Shown here piece by piece: positions 46,515 through 56,471 of a stretch of 64,000 bases of DNA. The translations under genes and the position numbers were made by a program. The stretch covers positions 1,488,001 to 1,552,000 of the forward strand of contig NW_024468912.1 of the NCBI RefSeq assembly GCF_011745365.1, in the 5' to 3' direction. The notes below the pieces were generated by a model, which saw only the letters and a program-made list of their open reading frames with translations, searched no databases and had not been told where the DNA came from. The first letter of the stretch is position 1. Every line of letters begins with the position of its first letter. The DNA is from Cryphonectria parasitica EP155. Taxonomy: Eukaryota > Ascomycota > Sordariomycetes > Diaporthales > Cryphonectriaceae.

Positions 46515-48370
46515 AGTCAAAGGGGGGGGTTTTGGGCCGGGGTAGTTTTGGGCCACCCTGGCCACCCTCGTCAAATACACACACCCATATATATATATAC
46601 TGTTTATCTATTCTATTCACCCACCACGATGCAATCCTCCTCATCAGTAGGTAATTCGACATCGCTCTCTTCATTCAGACTATCCTCGTGGCGATTAGCC
46701 GCGTTTTGAGCTCTCTGTATATCCTCAATCCCTGCAAACTTCGAATTCGGATCCATATCAACCTTTCTTCTTTTACTAGGCCTCAGAGCCTCAATCTGCC
46801 TTTTCAACGCTTTATTTTCCTCCAATGCCTTAGCAAACTCGAGGTCCCTCTCCCCATAAGCCTTTTTTATCTTCTTGAATAGCATACGGCGGCCTGGTTC
46901 CGTTCGAAGTTATTGCCGATTCTCTAGCAGCTGATAGTATAGCTGTTTAGCCTTTCGAGGAGTTGAAAAGAGAACTGGCTGGCTTGAGGAGGCTTTTGGG
47001 GAAAGATGAGGTGCTGTTGATTGTGCTGAGCCTGAATTGGACTGGGTCTGACGGCTTGGTTGACTGTTCTCGAGGAGAAGAGGGCTCAAGAGGGCTTTTG
47101 AGGGTCTAAGAGGCCACAGACCAGTTGCTTTCCATCCAGATCTAATATTCTGGCTTAAAAGGCCTTCCAGTCGAGCCAGACGATAGTTGCTGAGGAATAA
47201 ACGCTTGCCTGCAATAGTTGAATCGCCCCATTGGCCCATATTGCTGACTTTCTTTCTGTATGCCCGTTTGAGAGATGAAAAGACCCCTAGATCGAGGGGT
47301 TGAAGAACGTAAGAGGTATGAGGAGGCAAGTAAATAAGCAGGATATTGTTTTGGAAGCAAAGCCACATAAACTCGTCCGTTTTATGGCTGCCATGGCCAT
47401 CCAGGACTAACAGCCTGGCTTCTGAGGGGTCTGCTGGCTGGCTATGAGGAATGAAGATCTCTTTCAGCCATTCAACTGCCATTTTATCGTTTGTCCATCC
47501 GTTTTGCGTAGCTGTAAACTTCCAACCATCAAAAAGCTCCAAATCAAGAGGAAACCACTGTTGTTGTACCGTTTGGCCCTTGAAAATCACCAGAGGGAAG
47601 AGGTAGGCACCTGTAGCTGAGATACACTCGAGGAAAGAAGTCCAGGCTTTTGATCCAGGGTCTTTCCTTTGAATTGAACGCGAAGAGGAGCCTCCGAGGA
47701 CTAATCCATTTGTTCCTTGGCTCTCCATCAGGCCAGCTTCATCCATATTCCATCTATTAGCTGGCTTAATAGCTTGGATATGAGGAAGATTGAAAAGACG
47801 AAACCAAAGCCGTATTACCTCTGTTGTAGCCCCATTCGTTCGTTCAGAGGCAATGCAGCGAGTCTTCCTGACCTTTATCTCTGGATTTCTCTTCAAAAAA
47901 GCCTGAGTCCATTGCACCCCGAGGGCCTGAGAGTCTCCCTGGACCTCGAGGATCTGCTGAGCAAAGTATTTGAGTTCTGAATGGCTTGGTGGAACGCCTA
48001 GGCTTTCTTGAATCAGGATCCATTCGGCTAGTCTTCTTTCCTGATCAATAGAGAGCCTTTGCTGGTTTTCGTGGGCTGTTTTATGCGATTCCCCTCCTTC
48101 TAGGCGAGCCTGAAGAGTACTCCTTGGAATACCCCATTCCCTCGAGGCTTGCCGCTGAGACTTGCCTTTTCTGACAGCCTCAACGGCCTGAGCTAGCTCA
48201 AACTCGGAATAGGGCTTCATAACAGTCAGATAAAGGTTTGCTGGAAAGATGAAGTTGTTTGGATCAAAATTGGTTGAGTAATAGCTATCAAACTAAAGGG
48301 GGTTGAAGAGGCGGTGAGGGTGGCCAGGGTGGCCCAAAACTACCCCGGCCCAAAACCCCCCCCTTTGACT
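46515..48370 (-). mobile_element. Fot1/pogo-like DNA transposon, copy 2
   Basis: 1,856 bp, the same length as copy 1, with the same AGTCAAAGG inverted ends and TA duplications at 46513-46514 and 48371-48372. By eye it differs from copy 1 at a little over 20 positions, all transitions. It lies inside a block of heavily decayed genes yet is itself nearly intact, so it inserted after most of the decay. Confidence 0.95.
46613..48220 (-). pseudogene. Fot1/pogo transposase, one nonsense codon
   Basis: The same 536-codon frame as copy 1 with both copy-1 lesions absent. A single TAA at 46910-46912 (CAA in copy 1) stops translation after 436 residues, leaving all DNA-binding and DDE motifs (NMDEAG, VLDGHGSH, QPLDLGVF) but removing a Lys-rich and acidic C-terminal tail of about 98 residues. 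Because the catalytic core is complete, the shortened protein might keep some activity; that is inference. Confidence 0.88.
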
Positions 48371-48434
48371 TATTAGATGTTTCCCACCAGAATGATTCGG
48401 CCCTTCAAGATCTTGGGCATACCAAACAAGCACT

Positions 48435-50255
48435 ATGCCTAGCAAAGCTGATCAGGAAATTATTGGCCAAAACGAGCCTGGAAGCTCACGAACGCCAAGA
48501 ACGCCAAGAACCCCGAGACCCCCACTCGGAGGAGCGAGAGTCTCGAAGACTCCAGGACCCTCAAGAACCCCAACGACTGTTCAAGCCCGAAGATTCTCTA
48601 CTCAACAGTTGACCGAAGGGGCAAGATCGCAAAATGCATCGCAATCTCGAGCAGCGACAGACCAACATTTGCTTGATATTGCTCAAGAAGCAACAAACCT
48701 GCTATTACATGCTCAGCAAATGCATCCTGAAGCAATAAGTCTGCAGCCTGCTCAAGCAACACTATAGCCTGATCAGAAACTATCACAGCCTGATCAGGCA
48801 ATGCAGCAGCAACCTGCTCAGGCAACACCGCAACAATCTGGCCAGGCAACACCACAGCCTGATCAGACAATACAGCAGCAACCTGCCCAGGCAACACCGC
48901 AGCAATCTGGTCAGGCAACACCACAGCTTGATCAGGCAATGCAGCAGCAACCTGCTCTAACAATACCACAACCTTCTTCTGAAACTGCTCCAGCAATACT
49001 GCAGCCAGCTCAGATAGCAATACCACAGTCTGCTCAAACAGTAACACCTTCGGCTATACAAGCAAATGCACAGAGCAATGCATCATTGCTTGAGAAAAAT
49101 TTCTAGCTAACCATCGAACAATATCTGCAGGCGCCCACTATAGAAAGGCCACTGCTCGTATGTATCTTCTGTACTTCTGAAATTCGCATTGAGGGCCTCG
49201 AACCTGTTGGTACTAACCTCGAAAATATGGAAATGCTGAATTGTTAACATCTTGTCAGAGCGCAGTATATGCGCCACTGGCAAGCAGTAGCTATAGTAAA
49301 TAACTATAAACCATTCTGCTCAGTTTGTTGTTATCCACAATCAATATAGCAGAATATAAGATCGCATTCAAGATCTCCGGATAGCCTTAATGAAGACAAT
49401 TGCAATAATGTATACTAGGGCTTATTAAGAGCCGAAGTTGGAGGATATCTTAATGCATTAATCAAAGCATTACATATCAATAATACTCAACTCTATATAA
49501 CTATTCTATTGCCTTCGGAGCTTAGAATATCTCCCTGGGCTGCAATAAGAGAAGCTGCAGCTCGGTATGCAAGCCTTATACAGACTTATGAACAAGAAGT
49601 AGCGAGCATGCTGTCCGATATGCAACAGATGCTAGAAGAACAGCTAGCAGCAGCTTGCAATAAGCTATAGCATATGAACGAAGATGAATTACTCAACTAT
49701 ATAGCCAACAGGATTGGAAATAACTTTTTAACAACCAACTATGCTCGATCCAATATCAGTATGCACAAGGCTCCAGCTTTGCATAATGTGCAACATAATC
49801 TGCTGAATGAGCGTGGATATATTAGATTTACTAATCCAGATACGCGGGATTTGAATGGAGATTTCGCAAAGCAAAATGCTTTAATCCTTGGAAGGCTAGC
49901 GATGAAGGGTAGGATAGTTGTCCAAGTCCTATCCTGTAATCCAGCCTTTTCTAACTATGTGCGGTATTTTACAGTCAGAAGTGCATCTCATGGAGTTCGA
50001 TGGGGAAGCTAGCGTTGTATCAGTAAACGGAATCTGGAATTATTGGCGAGCTTAAGAGAATCTAGTATTGGAAAGCCCGATCTTCTTGGAGTCTCTACTA
50101 CGCTATGCTATCCTCCACAGCCTCAGGCAACTCTTATTCAACACATTCTTGTTAAGCTGCCAAAGAATGCTAATCCCATGCTACCTGAAGATGAATGGGA
50201 GAACGTATGGCACAGCAGATCGGATATGGAGTCGATCTGGGAAAGTTATGCATAA
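48435..50255 (+). pseudogene. PQ-repeat and RING-like gene inactivated by in-frame stops
   Basis: A single reading frame of 607 codons runs from MPSKADQEIIG to the TAA at 50253-50255 with about seven internal stops (48765, 49104, near 49234, 49347 and 49420, 49668, 50010) and no frameshift. The N-terminus is Arg/Pro/Thr-rich (TPRTPRTPRPP). Then comes a 69-bp tandem repeat coding Gln/Pro units. After it a RING-like zinc pattern can be traced: VCIFC, then LNC-x-H, a Tyr where a Cys is expected (AQYMRHW), and FCSVC. The C-terminal 200 codons are helical and unknown. The stop pattern and Cys-to-Tyr change (TGT to TAT) fit RIP. The intact ancestor may have been a RING-type ubiquitin ligase; that is inference. 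Confidence 0.65.
48789..48970 (+). repeat. 69-bp tandem repeat coding PDQ-QQQPAQATPQQSGQATPQ units
   Basis: Two full units and one partial unit lie in frame inside the pseudogene; each codes 23 residues rich in Gln, Pro and Ala. The units differ by a few transitions. Confidence 0.85.
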
Positions 50256-50879
50256 GATATACAACTTTATTAGTATAAATCAGAGCATATACGCTCAAAC
50301 AAACCACAGTCCGCAGACATACCACCAGCATCGCTAGTGATCCCAGTAGCAGATATGGTGCGCTCTTATGATTCCTCAACAATTTTGTAGGATCAGTATT
50401 TCCTGCAAATGTTTGAATCATCTAAGTAGCAATAGCATAGATATAAATTGTCAAAGCTAATAACAAACTTATTTGGTTAGCAAAACAAACGAAGCTACTA
50501 TCTGAAAATTTTTCACATGACTGAAATTGCAAGCAGGCATCTCGCATTGTGCCTTATAACTTGTGCATATAGTACTACCTCCTGAATAAGTTTATTCCAT
50601 ACCAAATGCTTAGCTGAAAGTCTATTATTCCTGTAACAACCCGGCTAGATGCTTTGAGACTGCACTAACAAGACGAATGCTATTAGTAACTAAGATATGG
50701 CTATCTCTTTGCATACTGCACTCCTTCCTGGCAATCTCAAGGGCTTCTTTGACACTCAGCAATCGAGATCTGGCATGGTGAGGCGTAAGTGGCTGTCCAA
50801 ATCTCTCGATAACATTCCAGCAGCGCTAAATCATTATTCAAACACTCATCTAGATCATCATCAGCTTAATTCGTACTAG
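50256..50879. other. Accessory AT-rich DNA, nothing recognised
   Basis: About 0.6 kb between two pseudogenes. A short frame near 50697-50879 has no family features. Confidence 0.45.
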
Positions 50880-51975
50880 CTAAGGAATAAGAAATACCTC
50901 GATCTTCATAGTGTGTTATAAAAATAACATGTTGAATTGATGTATGAAGAAACTTTGCTAGAAGCTTTAATACTTCTTCACAGTTACAAACTTCCGACTT
51001 TTATATGAAGATCAAAACGCTATGCAGAGATGGATACTATCTGCAAATAGTCAGCAGAGTAATTCATAAAATTTATCCAAAAAATGATCTTAATCTGTAT
51101 TTAGCTGAAGCTTCAAATCATCATGCAGCTTCTGCTATGCTGAGCTCATTATATGCTTCATCTAAGCACTAAGTCACCTGATCAACTTGAATCATCTCAA
51201 AGCATCCAGGCCAATGGAAATTTTAGATGCTATCAACAAGTGCTTGTTGAGACAAGTAAGGGAGCTTTCCTTTTGATACTTTCCACTAAAGGAATTCATT
51301 GCTTACTGCCCACACCAAGGAGCAGTTAAGGCGTTGAATATCGCTTACAAAATATCTGGGAAGATTGGTATCCATATTAACAATCTTCAGCAATACATGC
51401 TTTGCAGCTGCTCGAGTATATAAAACAGTAGAAATACCTGATTCCTGCAGAGCAGTAAATGCTGCTGCTCCCGCTTTAATAATACCAGCTTTATGCTAAG
51501 CAATATTCTCTATAGTTGGTCCAAGGTTGGAAACATGGTTCATCCCTATAGTTGTGATTGCTATAATAACTGAGCGCTCAAAGAAGTTAATAGAATCATA
51601 CTCACCACCATAATGGATTTCATAGATAGCAACATCGACTCCTTCACGGAAAAAAGCATGAATTAAGATGAGAGCAAGCAACTAGAGAAAACGCAGGCCA
51701 CTGTTGGTATCATGGAGTGATAGGCCATTGCAGATCTCGAAGACATACTGTGCGAAGCGAGTTTCGTCGAGCGGCTCAAAGTTGATGCGAATTCTCTCGT
51801 TCATCTTGAGTAGATGCGGCGAGGAGTAGAGCCCAGTCTTGCACGGAAAAGATGTTCCTCTTCTGTAAGCTCGAAGGAACAACTCGATATATGCGCAAGT
51901 ACTGCCTTTGCTCTTTGTCCCAGCAACATATATGACGTTAAGCTTCTCCAGTCTCGATCCCTAGGTTTGAATCAG
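50880..51975 (-). pseudogene. Folylpolyglutamate synthase paralogue, inactivated by in-frame stops
   Basis: Read on the minus strand, one frame gives GSRLEKLNVIYVAGTKSKGS (the ATP-binding loop, normally GTKGKGST), then CKTGLYSSPHLLKMNERIRI, FFREGVDVAIYEIHYGGEYD, IGMNHVSNLGPTIENIA, a stop in place of Trp, HKAGIIKAGAAAF, QRLNCSLVWAV, FHWPGCFEMI and LDEAYNELS. These follow the order of fungal FPGS, the enzyme that adds glutamate tails to folates. About six or more stops interrupt the frame (51496 is the clearest, TAG for TGG) but I found no frameshift. The first and last exons are unclear. An FPGS paralogue in an accessory element is unusual, since the gene is normally a single housekeeping copy. 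Confidence 0.82.
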
Positions 51976-52668
51976 TTGAGCTTGGCAGAACTTAGCAGTA
52001 TACTTCTTCTGTGCATACCGAATAATCTAGCTGCTGAAGCTATTGCTCCATACTCAGCAGCAAAGATTTGCTTCTAAGTAATGGTTCATTGGGCAGAAAT
52101 GCATGCGAAAATCCCAACCTTACACTTGTTATTAGTCTTGTAATGCGCATTCTACTTTTTAAGAAAGCAATAGCATTCTTGGATCAGTTAGTCTCTTTAT
52201 CCGAGATCTGTATAGTTCATAGCTATGCACTTCGAAGTTTCTCGATTTCATGCTGCAAGGTATTTCGGGATTGGTGTTTAGGATATCTGTTGTTTAGCTG
52301 ATGTATGATATGTGATTCGGGATCTTAAGCGATATGAAAAAAGCAGTGCGTGCTTTCAGATCACGGAATCGGCGCAATTATTTATCCGACCCCCTACCCT
52401 TGAAACACATACTTAATTAAGTATTCTTTCATAAGTGCGGGGATTCGCCTTTCATAATTCACGCACCCACCTTTGAGAATCAGAGCCTTAGCTAGCTATC
52501 AATAGCCTTATCTCCATCAATACTATTAATCTCATCCCCTAATATTGCACGATAACTCAAGAACATAGCCAGCGCATCTGAGGCTAAAGAGCTTTGGAGT
52601 TCGCGATTTCAAGCAAGGATTCACGCTGCGCTTGAATAGCTAAGTGCGGATAAGCCAATCTGCAGCAC
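51976..52668. other. Accessory DNA upstream of the FPGS pseudogene
   Basis: It may include the decayed N-terminal region of the FPGS copy, but I could not align it. No other gene seen. Confidence 0.4.
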
Positions 52669-53628
52669 TCAACGACGCAGCATATCAGCATTCAGCAGTG
52701 AAATAACATACACATTCATCTGATTATCCCTGATGGTATTCTTCCTCACTTTGTTTTGGTAAAAGGTGAAATGAGTGACAAGTTTCTTTTCGTGCATAGT
52801 TGGATGGCGTATGAGTTCAAAAGCGATCTGGCTATATGCAATGCTTATATAGACTTCTGGCTGGAAGCTACCGATGGCTGCAATCAAGACTCGAAAATGG
52901 AAGGCAAGACGGTTCAGTGGAGTATATGGTATGTCTTTTTCGTATAGCCATAGGGTTTGAAGCAATAAGGCAATATCTGCACTTGTTGCTTCTTTTTTGA
53001 CGAATGTTTGACTGCGAGTCAGGCTCATCTTTTCGGCATTTCTCCCGATCTACTACCAAGGAGGTTAGCTGATGCAGCCTTACAATCGCTGGAAAACTTA
53101 CTCTGATTACTTCATAGATAGGTCCCTTGCTCTTATTGGTAAAGAGCCCCTCGTTGAATTTCAAGGACTATTGCAGCGAGTTGTCTTCTGCTCTCTTTTG
53201 TGCAAGGACTGTGTTGTTGAATCCTATAACTAGGCATCTCCAGTAGTGTAGAAGCATTCCAGCGGATGTGACGGTATGCTTCTTTTCCGTCTCTATCGGA
53301 CCAAAGGTCACCTTTCAGCGCTTTCGCCTCGTTCCATAAACCTTCAGGAATCGTGTGCAAAGTTTGATAGCATGCTTCTGCTTGTTACTAGGACAACAAA
53401 GGTCCACCCAGATCTGCTCAGGGTTTATAGGAGAACTTTCCCAGAATCTTCCAGAATCAGTTATTGAATGCATCAGTATTCATAATGAAGACCTTACTTA
53501 TATCAAAGGCCTATCAATCGGGCTTTCTTGATAGCAGTATGATTTGGTTCCTCCGGTACATCATCATTTTCGCTGGATTCTTGCAACAGAGTGTCAATCT
53601 CGTCGTTATCTATATCGAAGAAAGCCAT
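52669..53628 (-). pseudogene. Tyrosine-recombinase-like remnant (DUF3435/FluG-like, Starship captain superfamily), tentative
   Basis: The best part is the frame 53028-52669: KKEATSADIALLLQTLWLYE, then NRLAFHFRVLIAAIGSFQPE and SQIAFELIRHP, and THFTFYQNKVRKNTIRDNQ. Its order resembles DUF3435/FluG-like proteins, in which an RxxFHF helix precedes a GFRPG-type box holding the first catalytic Arg. Here that box reads GSFQPE; all three changes from GGFRPG can come from G-to-A. Upstream on the same strand are further pieces in shifting frames (53360-53133) and an acidic N-terminal-like piece MAFFDIDNDEIDTLLQESS at 53628, interrupted by many stops. The assignment rests on remembered family layout, not a search. 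It reads inward from repeat B, as a captain gene would. Confidence 0.4.
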
Positions 53629-53965
53629 CTGAGTCGAATGAAGAATGATTTTGCATAAGAAAGAAAACCTGAAAAAGACCAGAATCAAGGATTGTGGCTG
53701 GAAGGAGATGGAAAGATTGTCAAATTTTGCAAGAAGGAAGAAGGCTGAAGATCCAGTTAAGGCAGCCGAAGCTGGATCCAACTGGATCAGTTGCAATCCA
53801 AATTTCAGTTGCCATGCTTCCGCTGAGACAATATTTGATAGGGAAGGCTGGGACAGTGATGCTGATAATCTTGATTTCTGTCTTCTGTTTTCCGTCTTCC
53901 CATTTTCTGTTTTTGGCAATTCCGATTCATTTACCGTTTCTTGTCCTTCGAATATGATTGGCCTT

Positions 53966-54013
53966 CCATGATTCGAATTCAAATATCTTCGGAGGCCCAT
54001 GTTCGAATCATGG
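53966..54013. repeat. 12-bp perfect inverted repeat straddling repeat B
   Basis: CCATGATTCGAA at 53966-53977 is the exact reverse complement of TTCGAATCATGG at 54002-54013 in the tRNA T-arm. Only this copy of the tRNA end has such a partner. Confidence 0.85.
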
Positions 54014-54021
54014 CGGCGTCG
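53986..54021 (+). repeat. Direct repeat B: tRNA-Ser 3' end (att-like)
   Basis: Identical over 36 bp to the 3' end of tRNA-Ser at 43573-43608, same orientation, followed by a T run. The 5' half of the tRNA is absent, so it is not a gene. Confidence 0.85.
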
Positions 54022-55132
54022 TTTTTGACGTTTGATCCTTCCGTTTCCCACACCTTCTTTTTTTTTTTTTTTTTTTTTTTTTTTGTTGAGCCTGACCGCA
54101 TTGCCTCCGACTACTTTTCTTCTTAGATCGTATGTAGCAGCAGTATACAGCACCCGAAAAATGCTATGCATCATGTCTGTCACGGATCGAGCTTCTTCCG
54201 AGATCAGCAACCTACACAATTGTTTTGCTCGTTTTGGCTGGCATGAATATGGAAGTATTATCAACTTCCCATTTAATGAGGCTTGGGATTGTTAGTAATA
54301 GGTTTTCAAATATCTGAAATGTCGGCAGGACACATAAGGAGGCGATTCACAGGCAGCCTGCTCTAGGCAGCCTCAGCAAGCCCTGACAATGGTGGCCCTT
54401 TCTCACCCGAAGATGCCTTTCCTCCATATACAACACTTCTCTGATACCACGACTTGCTACTTAGTTATCATTCGCTCCTGCAACTATCCTTTGGAGACCG
54501 CAAACGACTTTATATACTCCGATGGCATTATGCGTATGTCCAAATGGATATTCGGTCCATAAGACCTAGAAAGAGCCCTCATGTTAGTCAAGCTTTCAGC
54601 TAGAGAGACTAGAAGCTGCAGTCAGGCAGCTAACTGGAAAGCAACATACCGTCTAGTCCTGCACCTAGGTAACTGCACCGAAGGACTAGTCGTGACCTGA
54701 GATAATTACAGCAGGCAAAAAAGCTGGTAGCAAAGGCTGCGCATGTCTTTGCCCACTATAGTCGTCGTGGTGGTCGTCGCCATATTGCTGCCGCATCACC
54801 AAGGCCTTGATGTGCCCTGACGGCCTACGGTCGGCGTTGTTTGTATACAACTCGGATCGCCAGGTTCCTTGCCCATTGCTAAAGTGGCTGTCTTTTCTGT
54901 GCAACGCCGCCTTAGTTCTAGTTTAGGTGAAAATGATAGAACTGGGCATACAACGCAGCTTAGTAAGTATTAGTAGGTAGAGAAAGAAACTACTTAGCTG
55001 CAGATGCGGCTGACGAATTAACAACTGCCACGTTACGTTCACAAAGCTGCTGCTGACAAAGCGTGGAATATCAACTTCAGGTTTGGACAGAATTTGATTT
55101 AAACATCTTCAAGACATACATCACCCGCAATC
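54022..55132. other. Region between repeat B and the 298-residue gene
   Basis: A homopolymer of about 26 T lies at 54058-54083. Otherwise no gene is seen. It should hold the promoter of the downstream gene. Confidence 0.5.
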
Positions 55133-56155
55133 ATGGTAGGAACAGGAACAGCGCCTATGCGAGCCGAGGATGTAGTCGATCACCACATGCATCCTCAGGA
55201 TGCGCCGGCAGACCCCACAGTTGCAGAAAATCGGCCTGGGACAGAAGGTGGCACCAACAACACTCACTCTCGTATCTCTTTGTTACAACCCGCACCGACC
55301 TTCGCATTACGGGAGAGCTCCATAAAGACGAGGTCTGTGTCGAGTACAACACGCCGTAATAAATGTGTTCGCTACTTGGTGGAGGAGCAAGAGATACGTT
55401 TTGGCAGCATGCCTCAAGCTAGAATGGCAATGAGTCGTGCTGTCCCCGCCCCTCTCTCGCCGGGGAACGATATCCATTTGATAGTCGGCATATTCTCTAC
55501 TCCGGATGGCGAGCCGCAAGAGATTTCTGTTGACGTTAAAGACGCCAAGAGCTTATTCCGCAAATTCAGATGGGCAACTTGGCGCCTGCGGGGCATGTAT
55601 GGTTTCTTTTCTCTAAAAACAGTCGCGGCGTTCAAAGTATATGAGGTAAAGAGGGCCCAACTAGCTAGCTCTGCTGGCGGGATAGCTGATCTATTTTCAT
55701 AGTGTATTGGTACCAATCACGGCGGTCATCGACGCATTGATCTTGACGATGCGTCAACGGCCTCTATGAAGCAGCTATTTCTGGCGTACAAGCAAGCCCG
55801 GTTTAGAGACGACGTAGCGATCAAGTGGGCCAAGTGGATCAATGTCTGTCTGAATGAAAACTCGTACTCGATCGAGCTTGTTCTGGACTGGTCTCCTACC
55901 AGACTCGCCATCGCGTTGCTGAGCCCGGTAGCTCTGAGTCTGGCGGTTGGATCTTGGTTCAACTCGCGGGACTGGACCGATCTGGCGACTATTCAAACGG
56001 CTTGGGGCATCGCCTCCTACGTTGTTACTGCGACTGGTTGTATGTAGCTGTTTGAGCTGCCTTTCATTCCCAGATTCGACACCGTGTACTGACTTTGATG
56101 CTGCCTAGTGGTGGCGGCTTTGCTCACGTTAATAAGCGGCTTGGGCCACCTGTAG
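55133..56155 (+). CDS. Fungal protein of unknown function with two C-terminal membrane helices
   Basis: Three exons: 55133-55645, 55703-56039 and 56109-56155, 298 codons, all in frame, no internal stops. The N-terminal 75 residues are disordered. A conserved-looking soluble region follows (FSTPDGEPQEISVDVKDAKS; LFRKFRWATWRLRGMYGFFS; CIGTNHGGHRRIDLDD), then two helices near the end (LAIALLSPVALSLAVGSWF and WGIASYVVTATGLVAALLTLISGL). This lay-out occurs in unnamed fungal proteins; I do not know the function. It lies between repeats B and C and is intact, in contrast to the decayed genes between A and B. Confidence 0.75.
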
Positions 56156-56444
56156 CTTCTCTTTCCAGCAGGTGGCACGTCGGAAACAGTTAGCATTACT
56201 GACCTCGAATTGAACAAGTCAGTCTCAACCTAACACTCATCGCCTTCAGACCCGCTGCTAATAAGCCCGAAGCTGTTACTGAAGTACGTTCGACGTATTG
56301 TTGGAGGTCTGTTTACGAAGCCGAGTCAAAGGGTGTCTCCAAACTACCCGCTTCAGTTTTCCGCTTCCCGTTTTCCAATTGCCGTTTACGTTTTGAATAA
56401 CCTCTAATAGTATGAACATTATTCAAACAAATATATCCTCAGTT

Positions 56445-56471
56445 GCCCATGTTCGAATCATGGCGGCGTCG
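56445..56471 (+). repeat. Direct repeat C: tRNA-Ser 3' end (att-like)
   Basis: 27 bp identical to the tRNA-Ser 3' end and, counting the following T run, 33 bp identical to repeat B. Same orientation. A CCG-CTTCCCG-TTTTCC motif block precedes it at 56357-56392. Confidence 0.82.

Noticed and set aside
48781..48970. CRISPR-like regular repeats
   Set aside because: The 69-bp units are contiguous and coding (no spacers), and the genome is fungal.
53503..54264. 253-codon minus-strand frame across repeat B
   Set aside because: It runs through the tRNA fragment and a long T run (polyLys), so most of it is not coding. Only its last 42 codons (MAFFDIDND...) look protein-like and are described with the recombinase remnant.
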